Positions 18,656 through 28,527 of a DNA stretch of 64,000 nucleotides are shown piece after piece. The position numbers and the translations under genes are program-made. Numbering within the stretch: the stretch's first letter is position 1; every line of letters starts with the position of its first letter. The notes under the pieces are model-generated. The model did not search any database, was not told the origin of the DNA, and saw only the letters and a program-made list of their open reading frames with translations. The stretch is from Tetraselmis striata (lineage: Eukaryota > Chlorophyta > Chlorodendrophyceae > Chlorodendrales > Chlorodendraceae): the NCBI GenBank assembly GCA_006384855.1, contig VCJN01000608.1:62001-126000 (forward strand), read 5' to 3'.

Positions 18656-19806
18656 GGCCGGGTCTTTCTGGGTCGATATTCAGAAATCTTCTTCTTCTTG
18701 CTCGGGCACGCGGACGCAACATGACCTTTCGCCCTGCAGATAAAGCAGCGACCTTCCTTCTTAAATCTCTCAAACTCCTCCTCGGTCAATCGCCGCGCCA
18801 TCAACAGGTCGTCTTCTTGTTCTGTAGCTTCACCCTCAGCACTGCTGTAGTACTGCTCGTCGTCGTCGCCATCGTCGTCCATGATGTTTAGGCGCTCGCG
18901 ACGGATCTCGCGGTGCACATCTGTCTCCCGCTCCGCAGCTTCAACAGCCAGAGCTGCCTGTACAGCTTCTGCCAGGGTCTTAGGGTTTTTCAGGGCAACT
19001 TCCTTTCGAATATGGGGTTTCAGTCCGCGCTGGAAGTCATGTACATTATCTTCCTCGTGACGATGGGGTAACTCCAGTAGTTGCTCGCGGAAATAATTCG
19101 CGTACTTCTGTACTGTAGTCCGCTGTGTCGCGCGATCCAGATTGATACGAGCTTGCTTCGCCGGTGTACGTCCACAGAACTCGGTGATTAGTGCCGCCTC
19201 CATGTGCGTAATACCGGTAAAACCGCCGCCAATTTCGTCGTGCGTACTCGCCACTTGCGCGTACCACCACTTGGATACGGGTCCGTGAAAATAGCCAGAT
19301 GCCCAGTACACGCTACGAGGTTCCTCCGGGTTTACGTTGTGATATTTCAGGTAACCCCGTGCATGACGAAACCAGTTCCGTAGCTCGTCGATATTCGTAG
19401 TCGATAGCTTCTCGATCTTCGCTGGTTTCACATCGCTCGGCATGAGCCCAGGCATGTCGCTGGTCCGGGCAGAACGAAGCTGGTCTCGCATCTGCTGCTC
19501 TACAACTCGGCTCCGGTTCACTCGGTCGTCGAAATGACTGAAGCCTTGTCGCACGTACTCGTCCAAGCGGCGAATCTCCGCCGTTGCCGCCGTTGTAGCT
19601 TGCGCTACATCTTGCATCCTCGCTTGCTCCGTCGACATAGTCTCGACTCGGTCGGCTAGTCGTTGAAGCATGCTCATCATGGTTACGAGGGTCGGTTGCG
19701 TGCCCTCTTGACCTCCTTCAAGCGGAATCGGCTGTGCTTCGCCGGCAGTGGCCGCTACCGGAAAGCTTCCGCTATCCTCAGGTGGTGTCTCTCCTGGTGT
19801 AGCCAT
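18646..19806 (-). CDS. Ty3 Gag
   Basis: 386 aa from M-A-T-P-G-E-T-P-P. A coiled-coil-like region (about 45-100) precedes a Gag capsid-type segment with W-F-R-H-A-R-G-Y-L and Y-A-N-Y-F-R-E-Q-L-L-E-L-P-H. An acidic linker follows, then one CCHC zinc knuckle C-F-I-C-R-A-K-G-H-V-A-S-A-C near residue 355-370 and a basic tail. It forms the particle and binds element RNA. The stop codon overlaps the frameshift site. Confidence 0.92.
   Translation of the reverse strand: MATPGETPPEDSGSFPVAATAGEAQPIPLEGGQEGTQPTLVTMMSMLQRLADRVETMSTEQARMQDVAQATTAATAEIRRLDEYVRQGFSHFDDRVNRSRVVEQQMRDQLRSARTSDMPGLMPSDVKPAKIEKLSTTNIDELRNWFRHARGYLKYHNVNPEEPRSVYWASGYFHGPVSKWWYAQVASTHDEIGGGFTGITHMEAALITEFCGRTPAKQARINLDRATQRTTVQKYANYFREQLLELPHRHEEDNVHDFQRGLKPHIRKEVALKNPKTLAEAVQAALAVEAAERETDVHREIRRERLNIMDDDGDDDEQYYSSAEGEATEQEDDLLMARRLTEEEFERFKKEGRCFICRAKGHVASACPSKKKKISEYRPRKTRPGN
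18649..18655 (-). promoter_or_regulatory. -1 frameshift slippery heptamer at gag stop
   Basis: On the minus strand gag ends ...CCG GGA AAC TAA. The heptamer G-GGA-AAC fits X-XXY-YYZ in the gag frame and abuts the stop. The -1 frame is open from 18679 into pol. About 10 nt downstream a very GC-rich stretch (gtcggccgcgcgcgg then cgcgcgac) could fold into a stimulatory hairpin. GGGAAAC is an established retroviral slippery sequence. Confidence 0.75.
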
Positions 19807-19831
19807 CTTTACGTCGCTTACCGCTGTCTAA

Positions 19832-19843
19832 GCTCCGAAACCA
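19832..19843 (-). promoter_or_regulatory. Primer binding site of Ty3 element
   Basis: Minus strand TGGTTTCGGAGC, 2 nt after the 5' LTR. It begins with the TGG complementary to tRNA CCA ends. The cognate tRNA would end GCUCCGAAACCA; I cannot name it. Confidence 0.75.
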
Positions 19844-19845
19844 AG

Positions 19846-20256
19846 TGTTAGGCTCTAGCTTAAGCCTGTTCTTTAGGCCCTTTAGGATGCAGCGGAAGGA
19901 TTTAGAAAGTATGGCCAATCTCTTCTGGTTACAGGGGTTCCTGGGTTATAGTTCTGTCTCTGAATTCTGCTTAGTAGACTAGTCCGAGGCGGTATTTATA
20001 CCCGCCGAGGTCATAGTCATACCTGTGCTATGTTAGCCGGGTGTCATGGGATACCCGTGCTGTGTTAGCCACGTAAGGCTTGAGTCAGAGAACTCTAGAG
20101 AATTCCAGAACAGTCTTCGGCCTTATACTACTAATATTTACGCCCGCAATACTAATATGTACAGCGACTCCGCGGATGCGTAGTCGTACTACCTTTGCGG
20201 GGTTATACCTGCTAGTATAGCAGAACATTATGGCTATAGGGAAATGGAGTATAACA
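19846..20256 (-). repeat. 5' LTR of Ty3 element
   Basis: 411 bp. On the minus strand a TATAAATA box lies at 19993-20000, a plausible core promoter. Confidence 0.93.
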
Positions 20257-20540
20257 TTATTAACACACAAATGTGTGAAAACCGGACATTCCGTGCCGGA
20301 TGGGTGGGAATACGGCGTCCGATGCAGCCAAAACCCCAGCAACACGCTATTCTATGCACCGCCAATGCACTCCGCCAGCACCGCCTCATTCTCTGTCGAT
20401 TTCGAAAACGCCTTCACATTATCCACCGCTAATAATTGCAATTGCCACCGTGTAATGTTGTCACGATGTGCGCACACAACAACACTTACTACCGGTTCCG
20501 ACGCGGATGGAGGCGAGGCTTGCGGAGTGCACTGGCGGTG
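20257..20540. repeat. Remainder of the 368-bp repeat after the Ty3 insertion
   Basis: Starts with the duplicated TTATT and continues the interrupted unit (marker at 20271). It ends where the sequence changes to cacagactagcgggagac, as in copy C at 33230-33250. Confidence 0.85.
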
Positions 20541-20986
20541 CACAGACTAGCGGGAGACTAGATCCATTGTCGCTTATCTACAAGCACGGGCGGTGCTGCC
20601 AGACCTGATCGTCTACGGCCGATATAATATTCACACTATATTAACATCGGTGCACACCGCCGCACACCGCCGCACACCGCCGCACAACGCTGCGCGCGCA
20701 CATTCGTCGCGCACATATACGCGCTTCCTACCGCACACATTATCCCGGATTCACTCGCCGTATCCATTACGCCGTGCTACTTCAACAATAAACATTGCGA
20801 AATTACACCGACACAATGCCGCACCGACTAGCTCTTGACAATACGTGCATATAAATAGTAGTGGCGCGCTGCTCCTCGCCTCCGATGTGTCGTTGACTGC
20901 TGCGGAAGGCGGTCGTCGACTGGGTGTTAGTTTCTCCACCTCGGCCGCCCCCCCCCCCCCCCCCCCCCTTCACCGCTCACAGCGCC

Positions 20987-21275
20987 ATGGCCGACCTCGC
21001 CCCCCCGGGCAAAAGTGGGCGGCGAGCCTTGTTGTCTCGCGTGTCCGCGCCGCCGGCATCGAGGAGGACGAGAAAGACATGAGGAAACGCGTGACAAGGT
21101 GGGCGCGCAACAAAACACTCCATCCTCCACATTAGCACGCACCCACTCGTGGCTAACTTGTGCCGCGCGCAGGTTCGTCCGGGAGCGCCATAAGGCCCAC
21201 CTCAACGCCAAGGCTTCCACAGTGCCAGCGGCGCAACTCGTGGTGGCCGAGGAGGCCGCATCCTCAGCCGCTTAA
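20987..21275 (+). CDS. Small spliced ORF, copy B
   Basis: A 74-nt GT-AG intron (21099-21172; gtgacaag-gtgggc ... cgcgcag-gttcg) joins D-E-K-D-M-R-K-R-V-T-R to F-V-R-E-R-H-K-A-H-L-N-A-K in frame, ending at 21275. The intron is conserved in C (33788-33861). The start is uncertain: ATG 20987 is in a different frame from the spliced product, and only an internal ATG at about 21079 is in frame. Basic helical product, perhaps an accessory DNA-binding protein of the transposon. Confidence 0.45.
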
Positions 21276-21347
21276 AGGCGAAACGATTGTGGCTTGTTGT
21301 GGGTGTCTGGGCACAGGGGGCGTCCCGACGCGAATGTAAGGAAGCTC

Positions 21348-21575
21348 ATGGCGGCGTCGTCGACGGCACAGCCTCCCGGGGTGGTGAAGACACTGACGGA
21401 TGACAAGAAGCGGAAGAGGCCAGTGAAGAAACGCCGAGGTAAGAAACTGACGGTCGCGGAGTCGGAGGCGGAGTCGGAGGCACAGGCGCAGGCGCAGGCG
21501 GAGGCGGAGGCGGAGGCAGCGAGATCGTCGAAGCGGAGGGTCCTCCGGGCACGCAAGAACAAGAACAAGCAGTAG
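21348..21575 (+). CDS. Lys/Arg-rich ORF with Glu-Ala hexamer repeat, copy B
   Basis: 75 aa: M-A-A-S-S-T-A-Q-P-P, then K-K-R-K-R-P-V-K-K-R-R-G-K-K (nuclear-localisation-like), an E-A/Q-A repeat from tandem gaggcg-type hexamers, and an R/K-rich end. Copy C (34037-34276) has four more residues, all in the hexamer zone and in frame. Function unknown. Confidence 0.45.
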   Translation: MAASSTAQPPGVVKTLTDDKKRKRPVKKRRGKKLTVAESEAESEAQAQAQAEAEAEAARSSKRRVLRARKNKNKQ

Positions 21576-21999
21576 CCCCCGCCCCCTTACCCCCCTCCCC
21601 TCACTCCCCCGGCGGGAGCGGCGGGGGGGGGGGGGGGGGGGGGGCGGCGGGGGGACCACGCCCGCCCGCCTCCCCCCCCCCCCCCCCCCCCGGGGCCACA
21701 TTCCCCGATGGCAGCTGTCGCGAATATTGTAATTCAAACATTCTTCGGCAAACCGCTGCCTGCCCCCGCCCTCCCCCTCGCGAATATTTATGTAACGTGA
21801 GCACTCTTTGGCAAAACATGGCAGCCAAACCGCCCATCTGATGACCTTTGATCGGACGGCTGGCAGGCCCGTTCAGCAGTACTAGCTATAATGTACACAA
21901 AATTCCCCACTTTGGCCAAATAGTACGGCTGAGATTTGCGCTCCCATGTACTAATAGTCGTAGTTATCCACAGGACGACTCGCCATCACGCCCGGGTTC

Positions 22000-22301
22000 G
22001 TACTAGATACCCGGTACCGGCTTAATAAATATATCGCGTACTACCCGGTACCACCCGGTACTACCCGGTACCACACGGACAACCTCGCACCTTTTACTTC
22101 AGTGCCATGTAGCACATCACACGTCATGTACGACTACCTCAATGATTACAAAAAGGATTTATCGTCCGCCGGCAATAACGCCGGATGTACTCGCACGTAA
22201 CTGGATGGACATGCCGCCACCAGCAGCAGCTTTCACGGATAATAGTGGTACCGGTACGGTAGTGCTTCGTCACCCGTATGTCACATCTGAATCTCACAGT
22301 G
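22000..22301 (-). repeat. Right subterminal array and terminal inverted repeat, copy B
   Basis: Repeated acccggtac motifs at about 22005-22075, absent from the left end; copy C has a shorter and differently arranged set at 34690-34765. The TIR proper is 22279-22301, ending CAGTG. Confidence 0.7.
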
Positions 22302-22669
22302 CAGTGGGTGGTGGTTTACATAGTGGACTGCAAGAACAGGCTGAAACATCTATTATGGATGTCCCCAAAACAACGAAAGTGAGCCGCAGACATTCTTTTT
22401 TTGCTCATCCACGACAATACCTACCTGACCACCCAATTCGGGCCCTAGGCCTCTTCACGGCTCTGGACAAGTTCCTAGCATGCAATTGTGTGTTGCCACA
22501 CCATTGTTAGTCTTTGTTGAAAACAAGCTTATGCGGTAATGCACATGTTACTAACATACATCGTTTGCGTAGGAATGGACATACTGTCAGCCTCGTGCAA
22601 GGTTAGGCGCTACGTGAGGGGACTGTGGACTACGAGTGGCAGTAAACCTTTCTATGCGGCACTGATATC
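22302..22669 (+). other. Right flank of copy B
   Basis: 22302-22510 continues the coding-like frame broken by copy B (see 7350-7718), ending H-H-C at 22510. Nothing recognisable from 22511 to 22669. Confidence 0.4.
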
Positions 22670-22723
22670 TGCCTTCTTATCTTATCGACAGATAAGATAA
22701 GAAGGCATCTTATCTTATCTGTC
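22670..22723. repeat. Two mutually exclusive perfect hairpins
   Basis: 22670-22686 pairs perfectly with 22691-22707 (17 bp, GACA loop). 22687-22702 pairs perfectly with 22708-22723 (16 bp). Both use the middle segment, so only one can form at a time. Built from tandem GATAAG units. Confidence 0.9.
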
Positions 22724-22734
22724 ATCTTCACGTG

Positions 22735-24620
22735 TTATCTTCATCGACGCTGACCCTGGAGCAACAGCTGCCGCTGAGCTGGTGTTCAGACATGCATCCA
22801 TCCAGTGGCGCATCTGGCACATTTACAAGAACCTTCGCAAGAATCTCGCTGACAAGCAGCTCTCCAGGGACTTCGCCATCGCGCAGGCTCAGATTTCTGA
22901 AGGGACATTCGAGGCGCGGTATCAGTCCCTACAGCAATGCTAGCCCGAGTGCGCATTGTATTTAAACAATGAGCTGACCAACAATGCAAAGTACTGGGCC
23001 AACGTGTCTTCACTGCTAGATGCCGGTCCACGCACCGCGGAAAAGCACCAAACTTTTTGATGAAGCGGCACCTTCGCAACCTTCGCAAGAACACTCCCCT
23101 CCACAAGCTTCTTAGGGAGGTAATGCTGCTCAATGAGCAGTGGGAGGAAGCGAGAACCGCTCATGCCGATGCGCGCACCAGCATGAACCCTCAGCTGGCA
23201 ACAAACTTTGCGAAGACGGTCATCCCGGCAGTGAACAGCAAGTTGCGCTCCAACCTGACAAACTAGTTTTGAACGAGGCATTGAAGCAGGTGCAAGCATC
23301 TGCTATTTACGGCGTCGCCCTTTGCAGCATGAAACAAGACCGCCCATGCGTCCCATCAGGTAGTCCCCACCCCTTGCCTGCACGACGCCCATCGCCACAT
23401 GCGTGATAATATATATCTGGCGCCCACACGTCCGCGCCCGCCCCACGCATTGCCCCAAATACGTATACTGCGCCTCTGGCGCCCACCGGCTTTATCAATT
23501 CACCACCAGCGTAATAATATCTATCTGGCGCCCACCAGTCCGCGCCCCCACGCATTGCCCCAAATACGTATACTGCGCCTCTGGCGCCCACCGGCTTTAA
23601 CGATTCACCACCAGCGTGGTTATATATATATCTGGCGCCCACCAGTCCGCGCCCCCGCGCATCGCCCCAAATACGTATACTGCGCCTCTGGCGCCCACCG
23701 GCTTTATCAATTCACCACCAGCGTGATAATATATATCTGGCGTCCACCTGCCCGTGCCCCCGCGCACCGCCCCAAATACGTATGTGACGTCCGCCCGCGC
23801 CCCCTCTGCCTTGGATATGTTGTATGGATTATTTAGTAGCAGCATGGAAAGTGCAATAGCCGTCCATCGCCCATGTACTCAAGTATGTGGGTGCGATTTC
23901 TGGGAATGTATGAAGCATAATCATGCGCCCTAATGGTGCAGGTCACACCATCGAGCTGGAGAGGGGCGCCGACTTGGCTGGCCTTCCTCGCTTCAGCAGC
24001 ATTACAGAGTCACTTGCGGACCTACATTTGACATCCGCGGCCTCAGCAGCGCACGCGCTCTACGTCATCTATACCAAGTGCACAATCAACAAAGGGCGCA
24101 GCAACCCCCTTTTTGTCCTCCAAAGAGACAAAGTGCAGGACCAAGATTGCTTACCTCCCTGTGGCCAACCCCCCTCTTCTCCAGCACAAGGGCAGGCCTT
24201 AGGGAGCCCTCGGCGTCAAACGCCGTATGCAACTCTCGCGGGCTACGGCTCCACCTTATACTTCACGCGACAGGGCAAGGCGACAGCTGGGAGCAGGCAG
24301 GCAATAACCGACCTTGGCAGCATACCGAGGCCTCGGCAGAGTCCAGCCTCCCGTCACATCAGCCAGAGGAGACCCGCCAAGCTCCGTCGCGGCAACCCTT
24401 GGCCGAGTTAGTGCAGCAACACGCTGCCGACCCCGTGTGCAGCCAGGCGGCCAGTAGCTACGGCGCAACGTCGCAGCCTCCGAGAGGAGCTTCACGGAGG
24501 CCTCCGTTAGCTGGGCCGCCGACCAGCGAAAGGACGGCCGCCAAGTGCGGGGCATGTGATTCTTTGGGACAACGCGCCACCTATGGGTTATGCCCCGCGT
24601 ATGGCGCTCCGTGTGAGTGA
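22735..24620 (+). pseudogene. MULE (Mutator-like) transposase relic
   Basis: From about 22737 the frame reads V-I-F-I-D-A-D-P-G-A ... W-R-I-W-H-I-Y-K-N-L-R-K-N-L, matching the D ... C/W-x-x-H-x-x-x-N-L segment of MULE transposases. It continues Y-L-N-N-E-L-T-N-N-A-K-Y-W-A-N after one stop. More stops and shifts follow (L-L-N-E-Q-W-E-E-A-R). A 107-bp tandem repeat intervenes at 23400-23785. At 24560-24620 K-C-G-A-C ... C-P-A-Y recalls the C-terminal zinc knuckle of the family. Clearly dead. The link between the two halves is inference. Confidence 0.55.
23400..23785 (+). repeat. Four-unit 107-bp tandem repeat
   Basis: Units start at 23400, 23509, 23614 and 23721. Each has tatctggcgcccacc, a ccaaatacgtatac segment and caattcaccacca. 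Units are 90% or more alike by eye. Confidence 0.9.
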
Positions 24621-26229
24621 GGCTCGCGAGTCCTTTGTCCCCAGCGACAGCAACTCAACCTGTCGTCTTGTGCGGACGTCTTGCGAGATTGCCGTCCTTT
24701 GCGCCCGGCATCCCTCGGGCAGACGGGCAGGCGTTGTTGCCCTCAGCATCGGCGCGCGGCGCGGCCGCCGGACCGCGCAGCATACTCGCGCGTCTCTACG
24801 ATGACGAGTTTTAGCGGCGCTTAATCCTTACACCCCTAGCGATAGTTCTTGTAATTAGTACTTTTCCACAGTATAACCTCCAGGTGAACCGGGTTCATCA
24901 TGAACCTAATAACCGCCGCGATAAAAAATACGCGAGCAGGGCTACAAATTCCACGGTCGCAGCTTGGTCGTCCGATGTATTTAGGCACTTTTGATTTTTA
25001 AGCAATAATACGTCGAAATCTGCCGTTTGTGTCAACGTGTGGTCAGAACGTTGGCGTGAAACATTACGCCAAGGGGGTCTCAAAACCTGATACACGGTGG
25101 CGGGACAGTGTGTTGCACGTACTTATGCACGGAAATACCCATACTTGGTACATACCCCGCTTGAGCGATGCACACGGCCGCCATGCCGGGTCCCCCCTTT
25201 CACAACATTATATTTACACCAGCATCGACGCATTAAGGCCCCACTGGGCTCACCATGGCGCGCTATGAGCATGCGGCCATGCAATGCTATAGAAAAGCGT
25301 TGGCCTACGGCAAGGAGGCCGCGAGATCCCTCTCCCGCCTGCGCGTGCAACGATCGCAGCCGCATTCTGTACATGATTTGGGCCATAAATCATCGTCATC
25401 GTTTACGATGTCCCTAAGCTTGGTCCAGGTCATGAATGGCCTAATTTCAATGCCCTACGTGTATAGTGGATAGTGATCATACCAAGGGTGATGTGGTATG
25501 AGAACGGGGGCTGATGTGGTGCTCCATGCCTATTTGTGCGCATGAGTGGCGCAATTTGTGGTTTTGAAGCGCTAGCGCCAGAAGCCCTGCTTATGCCTGA
25601 ATTATAAAGCGTTGACGGCAACGCCCCCCCCGTGGCCATATGGAGTGTATCGCGCTATCGCGGCGTCCCCCCCCAGCCGTACGACCATGCATGAGTAACA
25701 CGCATGCACGCAAGCGCGCACAGTCTCAGTGTAGCAACGCATGGGCATGTGGATCAAATTTGCAAACCCTATACTTTTGTGGAGGGGTGTAGTACTGCAT
25801 GTGTTTCCGTGTCTGCCACGGCAGTGCGCAACGGTTACATTGCATTCGAAATGTAACCGTTGCGTGGTCAATAGTCGTGATGATGATGGCGCGGGCCGGA
25901 ACAGTGCAGTACATTGCTAGAACATTAGTAACCGGGCTCCATGTTATGGACCCGCAATGATAACCGGGCCCCACGACACCCATGCGATGCGAGTGAATCC
26001 GGCGACCATCACACCTCACCTAGCGGTCCATATCACCGCAGTACCGAGCACTAGCCTCAGATTAACCACGGATGTAGCCCACCACACGACGACTTCCAGT
26101 TCTCGTAGAGGGTGGCGAGCAGGTCCGGCGAGCGTTGCCGCATAGATGGCACTATGCGAAACGTCCGCCGCGCGCACCGATATTTTTGAACGCAGTTGTT
26201 TCCAGCCTCTAACGTACGCCGGGCTAAGA
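24621..26229. other. No supported gene; two inverted-repeat features
   Basis: 24883-24912 is the inverse of 7095-7124. 25827-25841 and 25850-25864 form a perfect 15-bp stem with an 8-nt loop. Remaining frames are short and unconvincing. Confidence 0.5.
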
Positions 26230-27514
26230 CAGGGGTGGTCCCACGAACACTATCAGACCCCATACCCATAGAGCGTGGCATCCGACAGGGGTGCCCCGCT
26301 TCCCCCATCCTATTTTGATTAACATATTTATTAACGATATATTCGATGGGGTAGGACATCTAGGGTGTGATGTACCAAGGTGCAGCGACACGTCAGCGGC
26401 AAAGCAACCACTACGGGTGCCAAGTCAATTATACACAGACGACGTTGTTGGTATCACAGGTTCGTTCGATACCATGGATGCCATGTTCGCCCACTTCTCG
26501 CAATGGGCGGAGGACCATTTAATGGGGTTTGGGGTACTTAAATAAGTGTGGGGTGATGGCATTAGGCCGACATTCCGACGAGACCGCGTTACGCCCGATG
26601 GCAGCTTGGGGGGGGGGGGGGGGGGTAACGGTTGTATATGAATATGGGTACTTGGGTACGGTCATTAACTCGGATCTAGGTTTGCGGCATATAGTAGACG
26701 ACCGGGCTAAGAAGGGTAAACGCGCCATTGAGGCGCTCGATTCGGTATTAGTCGGGGGACGGGACATAATTCCTATTAATGTGTGTGTCTGTCTTTAAAA
26801 CCTGTATACTACCGGTTCTAATTTACGGGTGTAAAGTATGGGGCATGGATAGAGCTAGCGGCGCGATTAAATTACAAACCGTACTCAATCAGTGCTACTT
26901 GCGGTGCCTTATTGGGGTGGGTAAATCTCCCGTGGGGTGGCCACTGCACCGATGATGCGGGAATTGGATATTGCGCCCATACAGGCTACGGCCGCCGCGG
27001 CGCGGGCTCAGGCGTTCCTTAAAGCATCCGACTTGAATACATGTATAACCCATTTAGTTGATCAGCCAAGTCGGGCGCGCCCTAGCACATGGACGTCGGG
27101 GACTGTGCCGTGTTTAGATCGACTAGCTAGGGCGAACGTAGGGCTAGCTGAGGGGGGCGCACCTTCCACTTGAGAGGAGGTCATTAGCCGCGCGCAATGC
27201 CGCTAAGCTACTAAAGGCGTCGGTGAGGGCGCATTACGAATCGTCGGCATCGTTAGCACGCAATAAAACCTGGGGTATATATGTCAAGGCGTCTTATGCG
27301 TCAAACCCGTTGCTACAGTGCGGTGTGGGTGTGCCCGCGGGGGTTGTGGCAGGGCTACACATTATGATACAGTTACGCACCCGAGTATTTCCCACTGCCC
27401 GCCGATTGGCCCGGATTCATGCCATGCCTGAGCGGTCCCTTGAACACTACCCTGCATGTGGCGGAGGTGAATCTGAGACTATCGAACACATGTTGGTGGA
27501 GTGCCCGCGGTGGG
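26230..27514 (+). pseudogene. Non-LTR retrotransposon (LINE) reverse transcriptase relic
   Basis: Near 26260-26320 the frame reads I-E-R-G-I-R-Q-G-C-P-A-S-P-I-L-F, the RT motif before the palm. After a frameshift, L-Y-T-D-D-V-V-G-I-T-G-S near 26430-26460 is the catalytic Y-x-D-D. Then V-Y-E-Y-G-Y-L-G-T-V-I and L-P-V-L-I-Y-G-C-K-V-W-G follow, as in LINE thumb/post-RT regions. Near 27445-27510 P-A-C-G-G-G-E-S-E-T-I-E-H-M-L-V-E-C is the C-terminal Cys/His motif. Frames are broken several times, including a poly-G run at 26609. Copy C interrupts it at 27515. Confidence 0.75.
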
Positions 27515-28119
27515 CACTGTGAGATTCAGATGTGACGTAAATGTGCCCTACTGGTGACGAACGACGACATACGGGGACGATACGGGACGGACGAGGGACG
27601 TGGATTTCATACCCAGTAGCGACGACTATCGCGCGCGACCTGTAAAGTACTATATGAATTTCTCGTTTCCATAATTTCATCAAATTGATATGCGCACGCG
27701 GGCTCGCGTGTCGCCCGCCGACGCGGAGCACCCGGGCTAAGTACAGGCGGATGTACGCACTCATTGCACATCGCCGCACATCGCTGACCGCACATCGCTG
27801 ACCGCTGACCCCGCGGTGTGCGGCGATGTGCGGCACGACGGGCGGAGGTGTGGGCGGATGTAGGTGGTACGGTAGGTGGTAGGCGGTAGGTGGTGTTCGT
27901 AGGTGCGCGTTTTAATGCAGCCGCCCTAACTGCTGATGATTGTGTAACGCCCCAGCACGCGCATGAAGTACGGGGTCGCCTCACGGTCACCGCCGCTCAC
28001 CGTTGAATCAAGCGCGGACAGCCGCGCACTCGCATCTGTGTTGCCTGCCGGTGGTGGGTTACATCCACCCCAACTCTCAACCCCCCCCCCCCCCCCGCCC
28101 CCCGCGCGCGGCAGCAGGC

Positions 28120-28527
28120 ATGCCGGCAAAGGGATGGATAGCGAGTGTGTCGAAGGATGGCGTGTACACATGCAAGCACTGCCACGGCATCGTGACGGGC
28201 AGTAGTGAAAGGACGGCGCGAGAGCGGCACTTCCTAAAATTCCCGAACTGTAGCCACTCGTTGAAGCGTGCGGCTAAGTTGCGCCGCAAGGCCGCCTTAT
28301 CACAAGCAGCAGCAGCAGGGGCGGCAGCAGCAGCAACAGCAACAACATGGGCGGCAGCAGGAGTAGCTGCAGGGAGCTGCAGCCCGCCGGCGCCGGTCTC
28401 GGACGACGGCGGCTCGAAGGTGGACGATGTGATGGGCGTGGGGGAGGACCCCGTTGGCGAAGACGGTATGGACATCGACGCGCCTGCGTGGCCGCCGGCG
28501 GGCGTCGAACCCGCGATGAGGGCGTGA
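28120..28527 (+). CDS. BED-like zinc-finger ORF, copy C
   Basis: 135 aa, differing from copy B at very few positions, including one in the acidic tail (A to G before M-D-I-D) and one in the Ala run. Same finger residues, stop and overlap with the Tudor-like frame. Confidence 0.6.
   Translation: MPAKGWIASVSKDGVYTCKHCHGIVTGSSERTARERHFLKFPNCSHSLKRAAKLRRKAALSQAAAAGAAAAATATTWAAAGVAAGSCSPPAPVSDDGGSKVDDVMGVGEDPVGEDGMDIDAPAWPPAGVEPAMRA

Larger units (their letters stand above)
13561..20256 (-). mobile_element. Ty3 chromovirus retrotransposon, intact, nested in copy B
   Basis: Two 411-bp LTRs (13561-13971, 19846-20256) that look identical base for base, TG...CA ends, 5-bp target duplication TTATT (13556-13560 and 20257-20261), PBS, polypurine tract, gag and pol. 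Removing it with one TTATT restores the 368-bp repeat exactly as in the neighbouring unit. Pol order is protease, RT, RNase H, integrase, chromodomain, i.e. a Ty3 chromovirus. Identical LTRs indicate very recent insertion. Confidence 0.97.
7719..22301 (+). mobile_element. CACTA-like DNA transposon, copy B, with nested Ty3 element
   Basis: Starts CACTGTGAGATTCAGATGTG at 7719 and ends in the inverse (…CACATCTGAATCTCACAGTG) at 22301. Without the 6.7-kb Ty3 insertion and its duplication it is about 7.9 kb. Gene order: BED-like and Tudor-like ORFs, TNP2-like fragments and a VNTR-bearing ORF on plus; a tandem repeat; a zinc-ribbon ORF on minus; a divergent basic ORF on plus; 368-bp repeats; two small basic ORFs on plus. 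Flanks are agcg on the left and cagt on the right; no clean target duplication is evident, unlike copy C. Confidence 0.8.

Noticed and set aside
14060-20256. Endogenous retrovirus with an envelope gene
   Set aside because: No ORF follows the chromodomain; pol stops 89 bp before the 3' LTR, as in Ty3 retrotransposons.
7719-22301. Assignment of the CACTA-like copies to hAT or piggyBac
   Set aside because: No 8-bp or TTAA duplication at copy C (it has GGG) and termini are CACTG; the BED and zinc-ribbon motifs alone do not decide the superfamily.
23400-23785. CRISPR array or tRNA cluster
   Set aside because: The four units are near-identical along their whole length with no spacers and no tRNA fold.
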